From CAWCXF01 sp963799455 (GTDB lineage Bacteria > Pseudomonadota > Alphaproteobacteria > Rhodobacterales > Rhodobacteraceae): 64,000 nucleotides of DNA. The notes under the pieces were generated by a model. That model was not told the DNA's origin. It saw only the letters and a list, made by a program, of their open reading frames with translations, and did no database searches. Position 1 is the stretch's first letter; each line of letters starts with the position of its first letter. Shown piece by piece: positions 27,020 through 36,000 of the stretch. The stretch covers positions 744,001 to 808,000 of the forward strand of contig CAWCXF010000008.1 of NCBI GenBank assembly GCA_963799455.1. Direction: 5' to 3'. The position numbers and the translations under genes were made by a program.

Positions 27020-27601
27020 GTCGGGGCCGGGGGCGGGCTCTGCATCGTCCCCCCGATCGGCCGCTCGGTCGAGCCCGCGGCCTGGAAGGACCGCCGCGCC
27101 GGGCTGATCGACCAGGCGCCGCGCGCGATCCCGCTGGGCCGGCAGGGCGACCGGCTGGCGGCGGCGATCCTGTCGGTGTCGCCCGAGGGGGGAGCCGAGG
27201 GTCCGCTCGGCGCGCTCCAGGCGGCGGTGGCCGACCTGCGCGGGCTGACCCGGCTGACCCCGACCTTCCGGTTCGCGAGCGGCGTGCGGCTCGACGCGCC
27301 CTCGCGCGAGCGGGTCGAGCGGCTGGCGCGGCGCATCGCCTCGGGCGCGCTCGATGGCCGGGCGCTGGTGTTCGTGGGCTTCGGGGACGCGAGGGGGTCC
27401 GCCGCGCGCAACCTCGCGCTGTCGCGGCGCCGGGCCGAGGCCGTGCTGGAGGCGGTGAGCGCGCGCGCCGTGCCGCGGCGCGGTGGCGACGGTGGGCCGC
27501 TCATGAGCGCGCGAGGCCATGGCGAGGCGCTGCCGGCGGCCTGCGACGACACCGCGCTCGGCCGGCGCCTCAACCGCCGCGTCGAGCTGTGGGTGCGCTA
27601 G
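27020..27601 (+). pseudogene. C-terminal part of a phosphate-binding/OmpA-domain protein
   Basis: The open frame reads from a linker and binding-protein tail (LCIVPPIGRSVEPAAWKDRR and onward) into a full OmpA-like peptidoglycan-binding domain: TFRFASGVRLDA, LVFVGFGDARGS, NLALSRRRAEAV, SARGHGEALP and the closing GRRLNRRVELWVR. In intact homologues an N-terminal PstS-like domain of about 300 residues precedes this; here that part is replaced by the IS256 fragment. With no signal peptide the product could not reach the periplasm, so I call it a truncated gene. The OmpA part itself is well preserved, which suggests recent truncation. Confidence 0.72.
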
Positions 27602-27880
27602 GGCCCGTCGAGGCTCGTCGTGCGCGGGATGACGGCTGCGACGAGGCGGGCCACGGCCTCCCGGTCGAGCTTGTGGCGCCGCATGGCGGTCCGCTCGAAC
27701 GCCTCGAGGCGGCGGGAGGCGGTCTCGATCGGACTGGGCCGAGCAGGCCTGGGGCGGTCGATCTCGGAGGATGCCGGCGCGACGCCTGCGCGGCCCGTCG
27801 CCACCTCGGCGCCGCGGGCGTGCGCCTCCTCGGCGATCCGGTCGGCGTCATGGGCCCGATCGGCGATCGGCGCGCCCCGG
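27598..27880 (-). pseudogene. IS5-family transposase C-terminal relic
   Basis: One unbroken minus-strand frame reads GAPIADRAHDADRIAEEAHA, then a divergent stretch, then SPIETASRRLEAFERTAMRR and HKLDREAVARLVAAVI before a stop at 27598. It aligns by eye with the IS5 pattern (L)ADKAYDAD...RNRIERTFxRLKxFRRxATRYDKLARxFLAxVxLAxxI, but with many replaced residues. It is older and more diverged than the two IS5 copies near 57 and 62 kb, and abuts the OmpA fragment tail to tail. Confidence 0.6.
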
Positions 27881-28109
27881 ACGCGACGCCCTCGACCAGG
27901 TCACCGGCCGCGACCGTGTCGTGACGATGCCCGCGCGGCAGGCGGACGCGGGCGGGCGCTCCCGAGCCGCGCCCCTGTCCGTCGTCGGATGATTTGAGGC
28001 AGGCGGGGCGGCTCAGGAGCGGAGGGTCGGGGTTCATCTGGGGGTGAGGCTAGGCGGCCTGGGCGTGGTGGTGCGAGCGGCGGCTGGCCAGGGTCTGCCG
28101 CTCGATCCG

Positions 28110-28360
28110 GGTCCGCTCGGCGAGGATGGCCCTGGTCGTGTCCGTCGACGATGTGTGGTTTCGGGTGTGGTCCCGGGCCATCGGGTCGGGCGGGGGCGGG
28201 CGTGATCTGGAGGGTGGAGCCCTCCTCGAGCTGGGGTGCGTCGAGCTCGACCATGCCCTCGGCCTGCAGGGTGCGGCGGTAGAGCTGCGGGGCGTCGTGT
28301 CTCGCTCGCGCGGCACCGCTCCGAGGAGGCCTTCATGACGACCTCGACGATCTTGCCGAC
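28110..28360 (-). repeat. Left arm of an imperfect inverted repeat (about 240 bp)
   Basis: The minus strand of this stretch matches the plus strand of 30380-30620. Best conserved are GATCGTCGAGGTCGTCATG and the following block from GCGCGAGCGAGACACGACGC to CAGGCCGAGGGC. Farther out both arms share a GTCGACGGACACGACC-like block (28135-28150 and 30575-30590). The arms lie outside the recombinase relic. Confidence 0.7.
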
Positions 28361-28656
28361 ACCGCCTTCGAGTGGACGGCTGCGGCCGGGCGACCGGGAG
28401 GGCTTCGGGCAGGCCCCGCTGAACCTGCGCTGGCAGCCCGACCTGCGAGCCCCCCCCCGAAGGAGGCGCCGATGGATCACCGCCGCGGCAGGCCCACCCC
28501 CTGACGATCCGGGCGTCGCTCGAGGCGACGCGGATCAGCAGCCGATGCCTGGCCGAAGCCCACGACCGCTTCGCCCCGACCCCGCGCTGGCGTCCGCGCT
28601 CGCCCCGCAGGACGGAGCCCGGCGAGGGCGTCGCCTCGACGATGCGCAGCTCGACC

Positions 28657-30343
28657 ATGCCTGAGCCCCCCGTCGCCCTGCGCGCGCGGGTGCCCGGCGA
28701 GCGAGCCGGGCCCGCGGCGACACGGTGGCGAGCCGGCTCGCGGCGCGGCGCGAGCGGGTCGCCGGCGCCGGGCCGTCGGCCGCCCCGCAGGACGAGACCG
28801 CCTGCGAGGGCGCCGGCGGCTCGACGCTGCCGCGCCCGGCCCTGGAGCGGCTGCGCGACGCCGTCGTCGCCGGCGTGACCGACCGGGCCCATGTCCTCGC
28901 CCCTGACCGGCTGGCGCGCCGCCACGCCTGTCAGGTGCTCATCGTCGAGGCGTTCGACCGGGCCGGCGCCGAGATCGTCCTCGCCGACCACCCCATCGGC
29001 GCGGGCGCCGAGCAGGACCTGCTGCTTCAGGCCCAGGGCAGGATCGCCGAGCACGAGCGCGCGAGGATCCCGGGGCGCGCGGCCGACGCGGGCGTCGCCA
29101 CGCCGCGCGCCCCGGGTCGGTCGGCGCGCCGGGAAAGCGGCCCTCCGGCTGCCGCCACGTGACCAAGGACGAGGGCGGCGGGGCGGCCCGCGTCGAGGTC
29201 GCCGAGGACGCCCGGCTCGGGTCCGCCTGATGTCCGCGCGGATCGGGCCGGACCGCCTGGGCCCGCGCGAGGTGTCGCGCCGCCTCGCGCGGGCCGGCCG
29301 TGGCCACGAGCGCCGGCAAGCCGCGGCGGGACGCCACCACCATCGCGCTGATGCTGCGCGACGCCGCCGCCGTGGGGCGCGCCGTGTTCGGGCGCCCGCG
29401 CCACGTCCAGGCGCCGCCGCGCCTGCGGCCCCTGCGCGGGCGCCCGCATCCGGCGCGCAAGCCGAGCCCCCGGGTCCCCCCGCCGCGCGAGGAGTGGATC
29501 GAGGTCGCGGTGCCGGCCCTGGTCGGCCCCGCGGTCCTCAAGGCGGCGCAGGCGCAGATGGGCGAGAACCGCCACCGCCGTCGGGAGCCCCGCCGTCGCC
29601 CCGCCGTCGCCCCGCCGTCGCCCCGCCGTCGCCCCGCCGTCGCCCCGGCTGGCCCCGGCTGGCTCCTGCGGGGCCTCGTGGTCGGCCGGCGGTGCGGCCA
29701 CGCGCTCCATGGCAAGATGGCGGCGCGCGGCCGGGTGGGCGGCCAGCCGGGGCGACCATGGCACCCACCGCCGCACCGGCCCGGACGCGCACCGCCTCGC
29801 CGGGCCAGGCCCGTCCGCGGCGACAGGTCGGTGCGCGAGCCGCCGCCTGGAGCAGGCCGTGCGGGACGAGATCCGGGCTGTCATCCGGGCTCTCCTCGAG
29901 GATCCCCATCGCGTGGCCGAGGCGAGCCGGCGCCGGCTCGCCCAGGCGCGCGAGAGCCCCGGCGAGGCGGCGGCCGCCGACCTCGACCGCCGGACCGCCG
30001 CCCTGCGGCGCGGCATCGGGCGGCTCATCGACGGCTACGGCCTGGGGCCCGACCGAGCGCGACGAGTTCGAGCCCCGCGTCGAGGGGATGAGAGGGCGCC
30101 TGTCCAGCGCCGAGGCGGAGCGGCAGACGATGGCCGCCAACGCCGGGGCCGAGCGGGGGCTGACGCTGCTCGTCGGCCGCCTGGAGGCGTCCGGCCACAA
30201 GGTCCACAGCGGCCTCGAGAGGACGGGCCGGGAGGGGACGCGCGAGCTCATGCGGGCGATGGTCCGGCGGGTCGAGGTCGACGGGGACCACCTCGACGTC
30301 GCCTCCCGGATCCCGCCTCCCTCGCAGCCTGGGGGCGATGGTG
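28657..30343 (+). pseudogene. Decayed large serine recombinase (zinc-ribbon type)
   Basis: Pieces of one protein appear in order but in changing frames: resolvase start MPEPPVALRARVPGERAG (catalytic Ser of the RVSxERQ motif replaced by Pro), RPALERLRDAVVAG, LAPDRLARRHACQVLIVEAF, LLLQAQGRIAEHERARI, the recombinase domain (RDATTIALMLRDAAAVGRAV, EEWIEVAVPALV), the zinc ribbon (GWLLRGLVVGRRCGHAL), and the coiled coil with C-terminal RAMVRRVEVDGDHLDV. At least four frame changes are needed to join them. Intact relatives are about 550-600 residues and act as site-specific recombinases of mobile elements. Without its nucleophile this copy is dead. Confidence 0.82.
29591..29645. repeat. 11-bp tandem repeat, five copies, inside the recombinase relic
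   Basis: The unit CGCCGTCGCCC repeats five times with exact 11-base spacing of its single T (29596, 29607, 29618, 29629, 29640). It sits between the DNA-binding part and the zinc-ribbon part of the recombinase relic and has itself shifted the frame. Confidence 0.9.
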
Positions 30344-30379
30344 GCCCCAGGGCTCGACACCGCCCACACCCGTCGGTGG

Positions 30380-30620
30380 CCGGCACGATCGTCGAGGTCG
30401 TCATGGAGGCCGCGTCGGGGACGGCGCCGCGCGAGCGAGACACGACGCCCCGCAGCTCCACCGCCGCACCCTGCAGGCCGAGGGCGTGGCCGAGCTGAGC
30501 CAGCCCCCCTCCTCTCCCTCTCGACCGAAGCCGCCTGATCATGCCTCCAGGCCACCAAGCAAAATACACCTCGTTGACGGACACGACCGCGTTCACGACC
30601 CATTCGCGCTCAGCGTACAT
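30380..30620 (+). repeat. Right arm of the imperfect inverted repeat
   Basis: Counterpart of 28110-28360 in opposite orientation; together they bracket about 2.0 kb of recombinase relic. Translated, both arms give RERDTTPRSSTAAPCRPRAW in one frame, which shows how similar they are at the DNA level, although neither has a working reading frame. Confidence 0.7.
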
Positions 30621-30662
30621 GGAGGTCACGTTCTTGCGGTGACCCCTACGGCCGGCTCATGA

Positions 30663-30876
30663 CAGCACGCCGTTCCCCTTGCATCGACGATCTTATCCCG
30701 ATTGGAGGCATCCTTCTAAGACCCTTTTTGGCACAAATGAACACCGTATGAACAAAAAACTGTTGCAGGTTCTCCCGGAGATATGATACTTTGGTTTCAA
30801 CTAAGAACAAATAGACCATCGCCGCGGATGTAGTGGTGGCTGGGGTCACACGCCGGCAGACAGGGAGGAGGCGACC
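30663..30876 (+). promoter_or_regulatory. AT-richer promoter region of the pepD/ABC operon
   Basis: After 4 kb of GC-rich debris the base composition drops visibly (runs such as GAACAAAAAACTG and CAACTAAGAACAAATAG). A -10-like TATGATAC lies at 30782-30789, with CTGTTG 16 bases upstream as a weak -35. The same TGATAC core recurs in the promoter regions at 52.1 and 53.4 kb. The gene start at 30877 has a GGGAGGAGG ribosome site. Confidence 0.5.
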
Positions 30877-32382
30877 GTGAATGCTGAGATGAAGGGCTAC
30901 GGGGGCGGATCCCCTGCACGTGTTCTCGAGGGCATCGAACCTAGGAAGGTCATGTTTTTCTTCGAGGAGCTGAGCGCCAAGCATCGCTGCTCGCAGCACG
31001 AGGAGCAGGCGACCGACTATGTGGCCGCGTTTGCCGAGGCCCGCGGCCTCGAGTTCCATCGGGACGACCTGCAGAACATCATCGTCAAGAAACCCGGCAC
31101 GTTCGGCTACGAGGACGCGCCGGCCGTCATCCTGCACGGCCACCTCGACATGGTCTGCAAGCTCGACGAGGGCGTGACGCACGACTTCGCGACGCAGGGC
31201 GTCAAGCTGAAGGTGGACGGCGACCGCATCCGGGCGGAGGGCACGACCCTCGGCGCCGACAACGGCCTCGGGATCGCCTACATGCTCACGCTTCTCGACT
31301 CGGACGACACCCCGCACCCGCCGCTGGAGTGCGTGATGACGGCGATGGAGGAGATGGGGAAGGTCGGCGGCGACGGCGTCGACCTGAAGCTCCTGTCCGG
31401 CAAGCGGATGATCGACTTCAACTGGATCGAGGAGAAGCAGCTCCTCGCGGGCTGCTCAGGCGACGTGACGTGCCGGATCGACGTGGACGCGGACTGGCAG
31501 CCGCCCGCCCCGGACCGCGTGGCGTTGCTCCTGGACATCCGCGGCCTGCGGGGCGGACATTGCGAGTTCGACATCCACTTCGAGCGCGGCAACGCCATCG
31601 CGCTCCTCGGACGCCTGCTGCGCCGCGCGACGCGGACCGGCGCCGTTCAGATCGCGCGGGTCTCGGGCGGCGTCCAGAACAACGTGATCCCGGCCGAGAG
31701 CGAAGCCCTGATCCTGGTGGAGACGCGATCGGCGGATGAGACCGAGGCGGCGATCCAGGCGCTGATCGAGGATCTGGAGCACGAGTTCCGGATCGCCGAT
31801 CCGGACATGCGGATCACGGTCCGACGCTCCGACGCCGCCGTCGAGCGCGTCCTCTCCGATGCAGCCGCCGCGAAGCTGGTCCAGACCATCGCGCTCCTGC
31901 CGAACGGGATCACGAACCAGAACCTCGAGGTGTCCGGGAACTGGGAGACGTCGAACAACATCGGTCTGATGGTCACGACCGGGAAGGGCGTCGAGATCAC
32001 GTGCACGATCACCAGCGCGGTGACGTCCCGCAAGCACGCCGTCCTCGACCAGATGATGATGCTGGCTGACTTGGCCGGCGAGGGCGTCAGCGCCAAGCAG
32101 ATCGGCCTCGATGCGCCCGAGTTCCCGTGGAACCCCGAATCCCGGATGCTGGAGATCGCGAAGAAGAGCTACCAGAGCGTGATGGGCCGGGAGCCCGACG
32201 TGCTGGTGTCGGTCTGCAGCCTCGAACTCGGCATGTTCACGCAGCGGATCGACGGACTCGACACGATCGGCATCGGCACGAACCTCTTCGACCTGCACTC
32301 GCCGAAGGAGAGCATGGACCACACGTCCGTGGCCCGCGTCTGGCCGCTGATCAAGGACGTCATGGCCAACCTGAAGAGCTGA
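30877..32382 (+). CDS. pepD: Aminoacyl-histidine dipeptidase-type peptidase (PepD, M20 family)
   Basis: A 501-residue cytosolic metallopeptidase. Zinc ligands and catalytic residues of the M20 family are visible: His89 and Asp91 in VILHGHLDMV, Asp128 in TLGADNGLG, and Glu158/Glu159 in AMEEMG. The long lid domain and the C-terminal TIGIGTNLFDLHSPKESMDH are PepD-like. The GTG at 30877 is favoured by a strong ribosome site nine bases upstream. It leads an operon with an epoxide hydrolase and a sugar-type ABC transporter, an unusual setting for a dipeptidase, so the true substrate may be an amide or peptide conjugate of the transported compound. Confidence 0.9.
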   Translation: MNAEMKGYGGGSPARVLEGIEPRKVMFFFEELSAKHRCSQHEEQATDYVAAFAEARGLEFHRDDLQNIIVKKPGTFGYEDAPAVILHGHLDMVCKLDEGVTHDFATQGVKLKVDGDRIRAEGTTLGADNGLGIAYMLTLLDSDDTPHPPLECVMTAMEEMGKVGGDGVDLKLLSGKRMIDFNWIEEKQLLAGCSGDVTCRIDVDADWQPPAPDRVALLLDIRGLRGGHCEFDIHFERGNAIALLGRLLRRATRTGAVQIARVSGGVQNNVIPAESEALILVETRSADETEAAIQALIEDLEHEFRIADPDMRITVRRSDAAVERVLSDAAAAKLVQTIALLPNGITNQNLEVSGNWETSNNIGLMVTTGKGVEITCTITSAVTSRKHAVLDQMMMLADLAGEGVSAKQIGLDAPEFPWNPESRMLEIAKKSYQSVMGREPDVLVSVCSLELGMFTQRIDGLDTIGIGTNLFDLHSPKESMDHTSVARVWPLIKDVMANLKS

Positions 32383-32429
32383 GCGGCCCGCGCCTGCCGC
32401 GACGAGAGTAGCCCCAGGGAGGGACGAGG

Positions 32430-33668
32430 ATGACGTCTGGCCACGAGATCAGGCCGTTCAAGGTCGAGATGCCGGATGCGCAGCTCGACGACATGATGGA
32501 TCGTCTGAAGCGCACCCGCTTTCCGCAGGACTTCGCGAACGACGATTGGCGCTACGGCTACAACACCGCCTACCACAAGCAGCTGATCGACTACTGGATC
32601 AACGAGTACGACTGGCGCGACGTCGAGCGCCGGATGAACGAGCTGCCGCAGTTCAAGATCGATCTGATGGGCGTGCCGCTCCACTTCCTCCACGTGAAGG
32701 GCAAGGGCGAGAACCCGATGCCCCTGCTGATCCATCATGGGTGGCCGTGGACGTTCTGGGACCTGCGCAAGGTCATCGGCCCGCTCACCGACCCCGAGGC
32801 GCATGGCGGCAGGGCGCAGGACGGCTTCGACGTGGTGCTGATCTCGCTGCCCGGCTACGGCTTCTCGTCGCCGCTGACGGAGACCGGCTGGAACTTCTGG
32901 CACACCGCGGACCTCGAGAACGCCCTCATGAAGGACGTGCTCGGCTACGAGCGCTACGCCACCGCCGGCGGCGACTGGGGGGCGCTGGTCGCGCAGCAGC
33001 ACGGGCACAAGTACGAGGACGACGTCATCGGCGTCTACACGCACTTCCCGGCGCAGATGAGCCACTACCTGCCGTCGCATCCCGACCAGCCCCAGGGCGT
33101 CGAGTTCGACCCGATCCTCGGCCTGCCCGCGGCCAGCGAGTACAGCGACGACGAGAAGGGCTGGTTCGAGCGCGGCAAGCATTTCGTCGAACGCGAGAGC
33201 GGCTACGGCGAGATCCAGTTGACCAAGCCGCAGACGCTGGCCGCGCTGGTCGCGGACTCGCCCGCCGGCCAGCTCGCCTGGATCACGGAGAAGCGGTACT
33301 TCTGGGGTCTCGCCGAGCGCGGCGAAGGGACGGCGGCGTTCGAGAAGGTCTGGCCGAAGGAGGACTTGGTCACCACGGCCGCGGTCTACTTCCTGACCGG
33401 GACGGGCGGCACGTCGTGCCGCTACTACTGGGAATGCCGCGGCAATCCTTGGTCGCCCAGCCACGACCGCTTCCCGGTCGTCGGCGTCCCCACCGCCGTC
33501 TCGATCTTCCCCGGCGAGATCTACAAGCCGCCGCTCACGTGGACCGAGAAGTACTTCAACCTTCAGCAGTATCGCGTCCACGACGACGGCGGCCACTTCG
33601 CGCCGCTCGAAGTGCCCGACCTGTTCGTCGATGACGTCCGCACGTTCTTCGGCGGACTACGAACCTGA
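32430..33668 (+). CDS. Epoxide hydrolase (EHN plus alpha/beta-hydrolase)
   Basis: A 412-residue protein with the N-terminal EHN domain (IRPFKVEMPDAQLDDMMDRL, to about residue 105) followed by an alpha/beta-hydrolase. The oxyanion motif is HHGWPWTFW (about 101-109), the nucleophile is the Asp in AGGDWGALVAQ, and the catalytic His is in DDGGHFAPLEVPD near the end. These are the marks of microsomal/juvenile-hormone-type epoxide hydrolases, which open epoxides to diols. No signal peptide is visible. A GGGAGGGACGAGG ribosome site precedes it. Its place just before a binding protein suggests it prepares or detoxifies a compound taken up by that transporter; the true substrate is unknown. Confidence 0.88.
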   Translation: MTSGHEIRPFKVEMPDAQLDDMMDRLKRTRFPQDFANDDWRYGYNTAYHKQLIDYWINEYDWRDVERRMNELPQFKIDLMGVPLHFLHVKGKGENPMPLLIHHGWPWTFWDLRKVIGPLTDPEAHGGRAQDGFDVVLISLPGYGFSSPLTETGWNFWHTADLENALMKDVLGYERYATAGGDWGALVAQQHGHKYEDDVIGVYTHFPAQMSHYLPSHPDQPQGVEFDPILGLPAASEYSDDEKGWFERGKHFVERESGYGEIQLTKPQTLAALVADSPAGQLAWITEKRYFWGLAERGEGTAAFEKVWPKEDLVTTAAVYFLTGTGGTSCRYYWECRGNPWSPSHDRFPVVGVPTAVSIFPGEIYKPPLTWTEKYFNLQQYRVHDDGGHFAPLEVPDLFVDDVRTFFGGLRT

Positions 33669-33706
33669 GCCCCAAGGCTCGAAGACTTTCGTAGGAGGAG
33701 GAAATC

Positions 33707-34870
33707 ATGAGAGTCCCGACCAAGACCCTGACCGGACCGACCCGCCGTGCCTTCGGCGCGGCGGCCGTGGCCGCGACCATGATCGCGGGTCTCGGCGCAT
33801 CCGAAGCCCTCGCCCAGGTGGAGCATCCCGAGGGCTTCAACCCCGATGAGTGGGTGCTCGTCGCCTCCGTCATCAACACGACGAACCCCTACATGATCTC
33901 GAACATCGAGGGCGCGGAGGCGATCTCCGAGGCGCTCGGGATCGACCTGGAGATCGTGAACTCCAACAACTCGTCGCAGACCTCCATCTCCAACATCCTG
34001 GCGATCCTGGCGAGCGGCAAGAAGCCGATCATGTTCGTCAACACCGTGGCCAGCTCCGACGCGCCGACCATCGTCGACGCCGTGCGGCAGGCCGGCGGCT
34101 ACGTGACGATCTGGTGGAACAAGCCCGACGAGTTCAAGCCGCAGGACGTCGGCGACAACTTCGTCGCGTTCCAGAAGCACACCGGCGTCGACTCGGGCCG
34201 CTGCGGGGCGCAGGCGCTGGGGGAGGCCCTGGGCGGCGAGGGCAACGTGATCATGCTGCCCGGCGTGCAGGACAGCACGACCAGCAAGACCCGCGTCGCC
34301 GGCTTCCGGGCCGAGATGGCCGAGAACTATCCCGGCATCACGATCCTCGAGGAGCGTCCGTCGAACTGGGACCCGCAGCTCGGCGCCCGCAACGCGCAGG
34401 ACCTGATCGTCAAGTACGGCGACGAGATCGACGGCGTCTGGAGCGCCGACGACGGCATGCAGATCGGCGCCATGCAGTCCTTCGAGAACGCCGGTCGGCT
34501 CGACCAGGTGAAGTTCGCCTCCGACGGCCTCTATCCCAAGACGCTGGAGGACATCATCTCGGGCCGCGGCGACAACGCGATCGTCGGCGAGACCTTCCAC
34601 CGGGGCTACATGGCCTCGGCGATCGGGCTCTACACCGCCTATCTGGCCGCCTCGGGGCAGATCGTCCCGAGCGAGCTGGAGGACGACAAGCGCGAGAGCT
34701 TCTTCAAGCTGAGCTGCGTCACCCCGGAGAACTACGAGCAGTACCTGCAATACGACGAGGAGGGTGCGCCCGCCGCGTTCGTGGAGCGGCTGATCGAGTC
34801 CGGCCCGTGGGACACCGAGCCGGTGCCACTGGTCGGCGGGGGCGTCGAGGTCCTCCCCGACGCGGGCTGA
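33707..34870 (+). CDS. Sugar-type ABC transporter, substrate-binding protein (transporter 1)
   Basis: A 387-residue exported binding protein of the RbsB-like type I fold. The N-terminus TRRAFGAAAVAATMIAG fits a Tat or long Sec signal, with cleavage after SEALA. The mature part has VASVINTTNPYMISNIEGAE, a ligand-loop NSNNSSQ, DGVWSADDGMQIGAM and a long C-terminal extension with two cysteines (C165 and C320 region). It is larger than RbsB (about 270-300 mature). It starts the transporter part of the operon and is followed by a strong hairpin, fitting higher expression than the permease genes. Confidence 0.88.
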   Translation: MRVPTKTLTGPTRRAFGAAAVAATMIAGLGASEALAQVEHPEGFNPDEWVLVASVINTTNPYMISNIEGAEAISEALGIDLEIVNSNNSSQTSISNILAILASGKKPIMFVNTVASSDAPTIVDAVRQAGGYVTIWWNKPDEFKPQDVGDNFVAFQKHTGVDSGRCGAQALGEALGGEGNVIMLPGVQDSTTSKTRVAGFRAEMAENYPGITILEERPSNWDPQLGARNAQDLIVKYGDEIDGVWSADDGMQIGAMQSFENAGRLDQVKFASDGLYPKTLEDIISGRGDNAIVGETFHRGYMASAIGLYTAYLAASGQIVPSELEDDKRESFFKLSCVTPENYEQYLQYDEEGAPAAFVERLIESGPWDTEPVPLVGGGVEVLPDAG

Positions 34871-34884
34871 CGCCGGACGAAGCC

Positions 34885-34906
34885 GGCGCCGGCCCGGGCC
34901 GGCGCC
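34885..34906. terminator. Perfect 22-bp GC palindrome after the binding-protein gene
   Basis: The sequence from 34885 to 34906 is its own reverse complement (GGCGCCGGCCC and its mirror) and is followed by CATTTTCG. In the RNA it can form an 8-9 bp GC stem. Lying 15 bases after the binding-protein stop and about 120 bases before the permease start, it fits a partial terminator or 3'-end stabiliser that raises binding-protein mRNA over the rest of the operon. Confidence 0.65.
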
Positions 34907-35028
34907 CATTTTCGCACGGCGGCGGCGAAGCGCCCGGCCGGACGCCGACGCGTCCGGCGCGATCCGAGGCGGGCTGCGGGCGGGGTCGGACGAAGCAGAC
35001 GTCAACGAAGGTACGGCGGGCAACAACC

Positions 35029-36000
35029 ATGCAGAGCTTCCTGTCCAGAGGCGCGAAGGGTCCGATCGGCCTGGCGACTGCGCTGATCGTCCTGATCGTC
35101 CTGTTCTCCTTCCTCAACCCGAGGTTCTCCAGCGTCGAGAATCTCCAGAACGTCCTCTACCAGGCCTCCGTGCCGCTGATCCTCGTGGTGGGCACCACTC
35201 TGGTCATCCAGATGGGCTCGATCGACCTGTCGGTCGAGGGCGTCATGGGGGCGGCCGGCATGGCCTGGATCCTCCTGTCGCCGAACACGCGCGTGCCCAT
35301 CGACCTCGGCGTCTGGGCTTGGGTCATCGCCCTCGGCCTCGGCCTGGCCCTCGGGATCCTCACCGGCGCGATCTACGCCAAGCTCAAGGTCCCGTCCTTC
35401 GTGGTCACGCTGGGGACGTGGTATGTCGGCCTGGGCATCGCGATCCTGCTCTACGGCAACGACTCGCTGCCGACCCTGACCAGCGAGACGCTGGCCCGCT
35501 GGCCGACCTCGCTGACGCTGGGCGTCCCGCGCGCCTTCTGGCTGGCGGCCTTCGTGCTGGCCGGCGGACTGCTGGTCTCGAATTTCACCCATCTCGGACG
35601 CGGCCTGATGGCGATCGGAAACAACGAGCCGATCGCCCGCAGCTCGGGCATGCCGGTCGATCGCTACAAGATCATGGCCTTCGCCATCGCCGGCGGGCTC
35701 TCCGGCCTCGCCGGCATCCTGGCGACGATGCAGTTGGGCTCGGGCTCGACCGACATCGGCTTCGGCCAGCTCTTCATCGTCATCCCCGCGGCGGTCATCG
35801 GCGGCACGGCCCTCGGCGGGGGCGAAGGCGGGGTGGTGCGCTCGGCGCTGGGCGTGTTCCTCCTGATCATCCTGAACAACGGGCTGGTGCTCGCAGGGGC
35901 CGATCCCGACTACCAGTCCGGCATCTTCGGCCTGATCCTCCTGATCGCGATCATCGCCGTCGCTTGGCCCGAGCGCGGCCGTCTGAAGGTGGCGAAATGA
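35029..36000 (+). CDS. Sugar-type ABC transporter permease A (RbsC-like, transporter 1)
   Basis: A 323-residue permease with about eight to nine spans. The RbsC-family block LVIQMGSIDLSVEGVMGAAG (near residues 63-82) and the cytosolic coupling loop GRGLMAIGNNEPIARSSGMP (about 190-209) are clear. The ATG at 35029 is chosen because earlier in-frame codons lie in the noncoding gap. The stop overlaps the ATPase start (ATGA). A second permease follows the ATPase, so the channel is probably a heterodimer, unlike the RbsC homodimer. Confidence 0.92.
   Translation: MQSFLSRGAKGPIGLATALIVLIVLFSFLNPRFSSVENLQNVLYQASVPLILVVGTTLVIQMGSIDLSVEGVMGAAGMAWILLSPNTRVPIDLGVWAWVIALGLGLALGILTGAIYAKLKVPSFVVTLGTWYVGLGIAILLYGNDSLPTLTSETLARWPTSLTLGVPRAFWLAAFVLAGGLLVSNFTHLGRGLMAIGNNEPIARSSGMPVDRYKIMAFAIAGGLSGLAGILATMQLGSGSTDIGFGQLFIVIPAAVIGGTALGGGEGGVVRSALGVFLLIILNNGLVLAGADPDYQSGIFGLILLIAIIAVAWPERGRLKVAK

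Noticed and set aside
26520..30343. An intact prophage or integrative element
   Set aside because: The Toprim, recombinase and transposase pieces are all truncated or frameshifted, and no structural, replication or attachment-site set was found.
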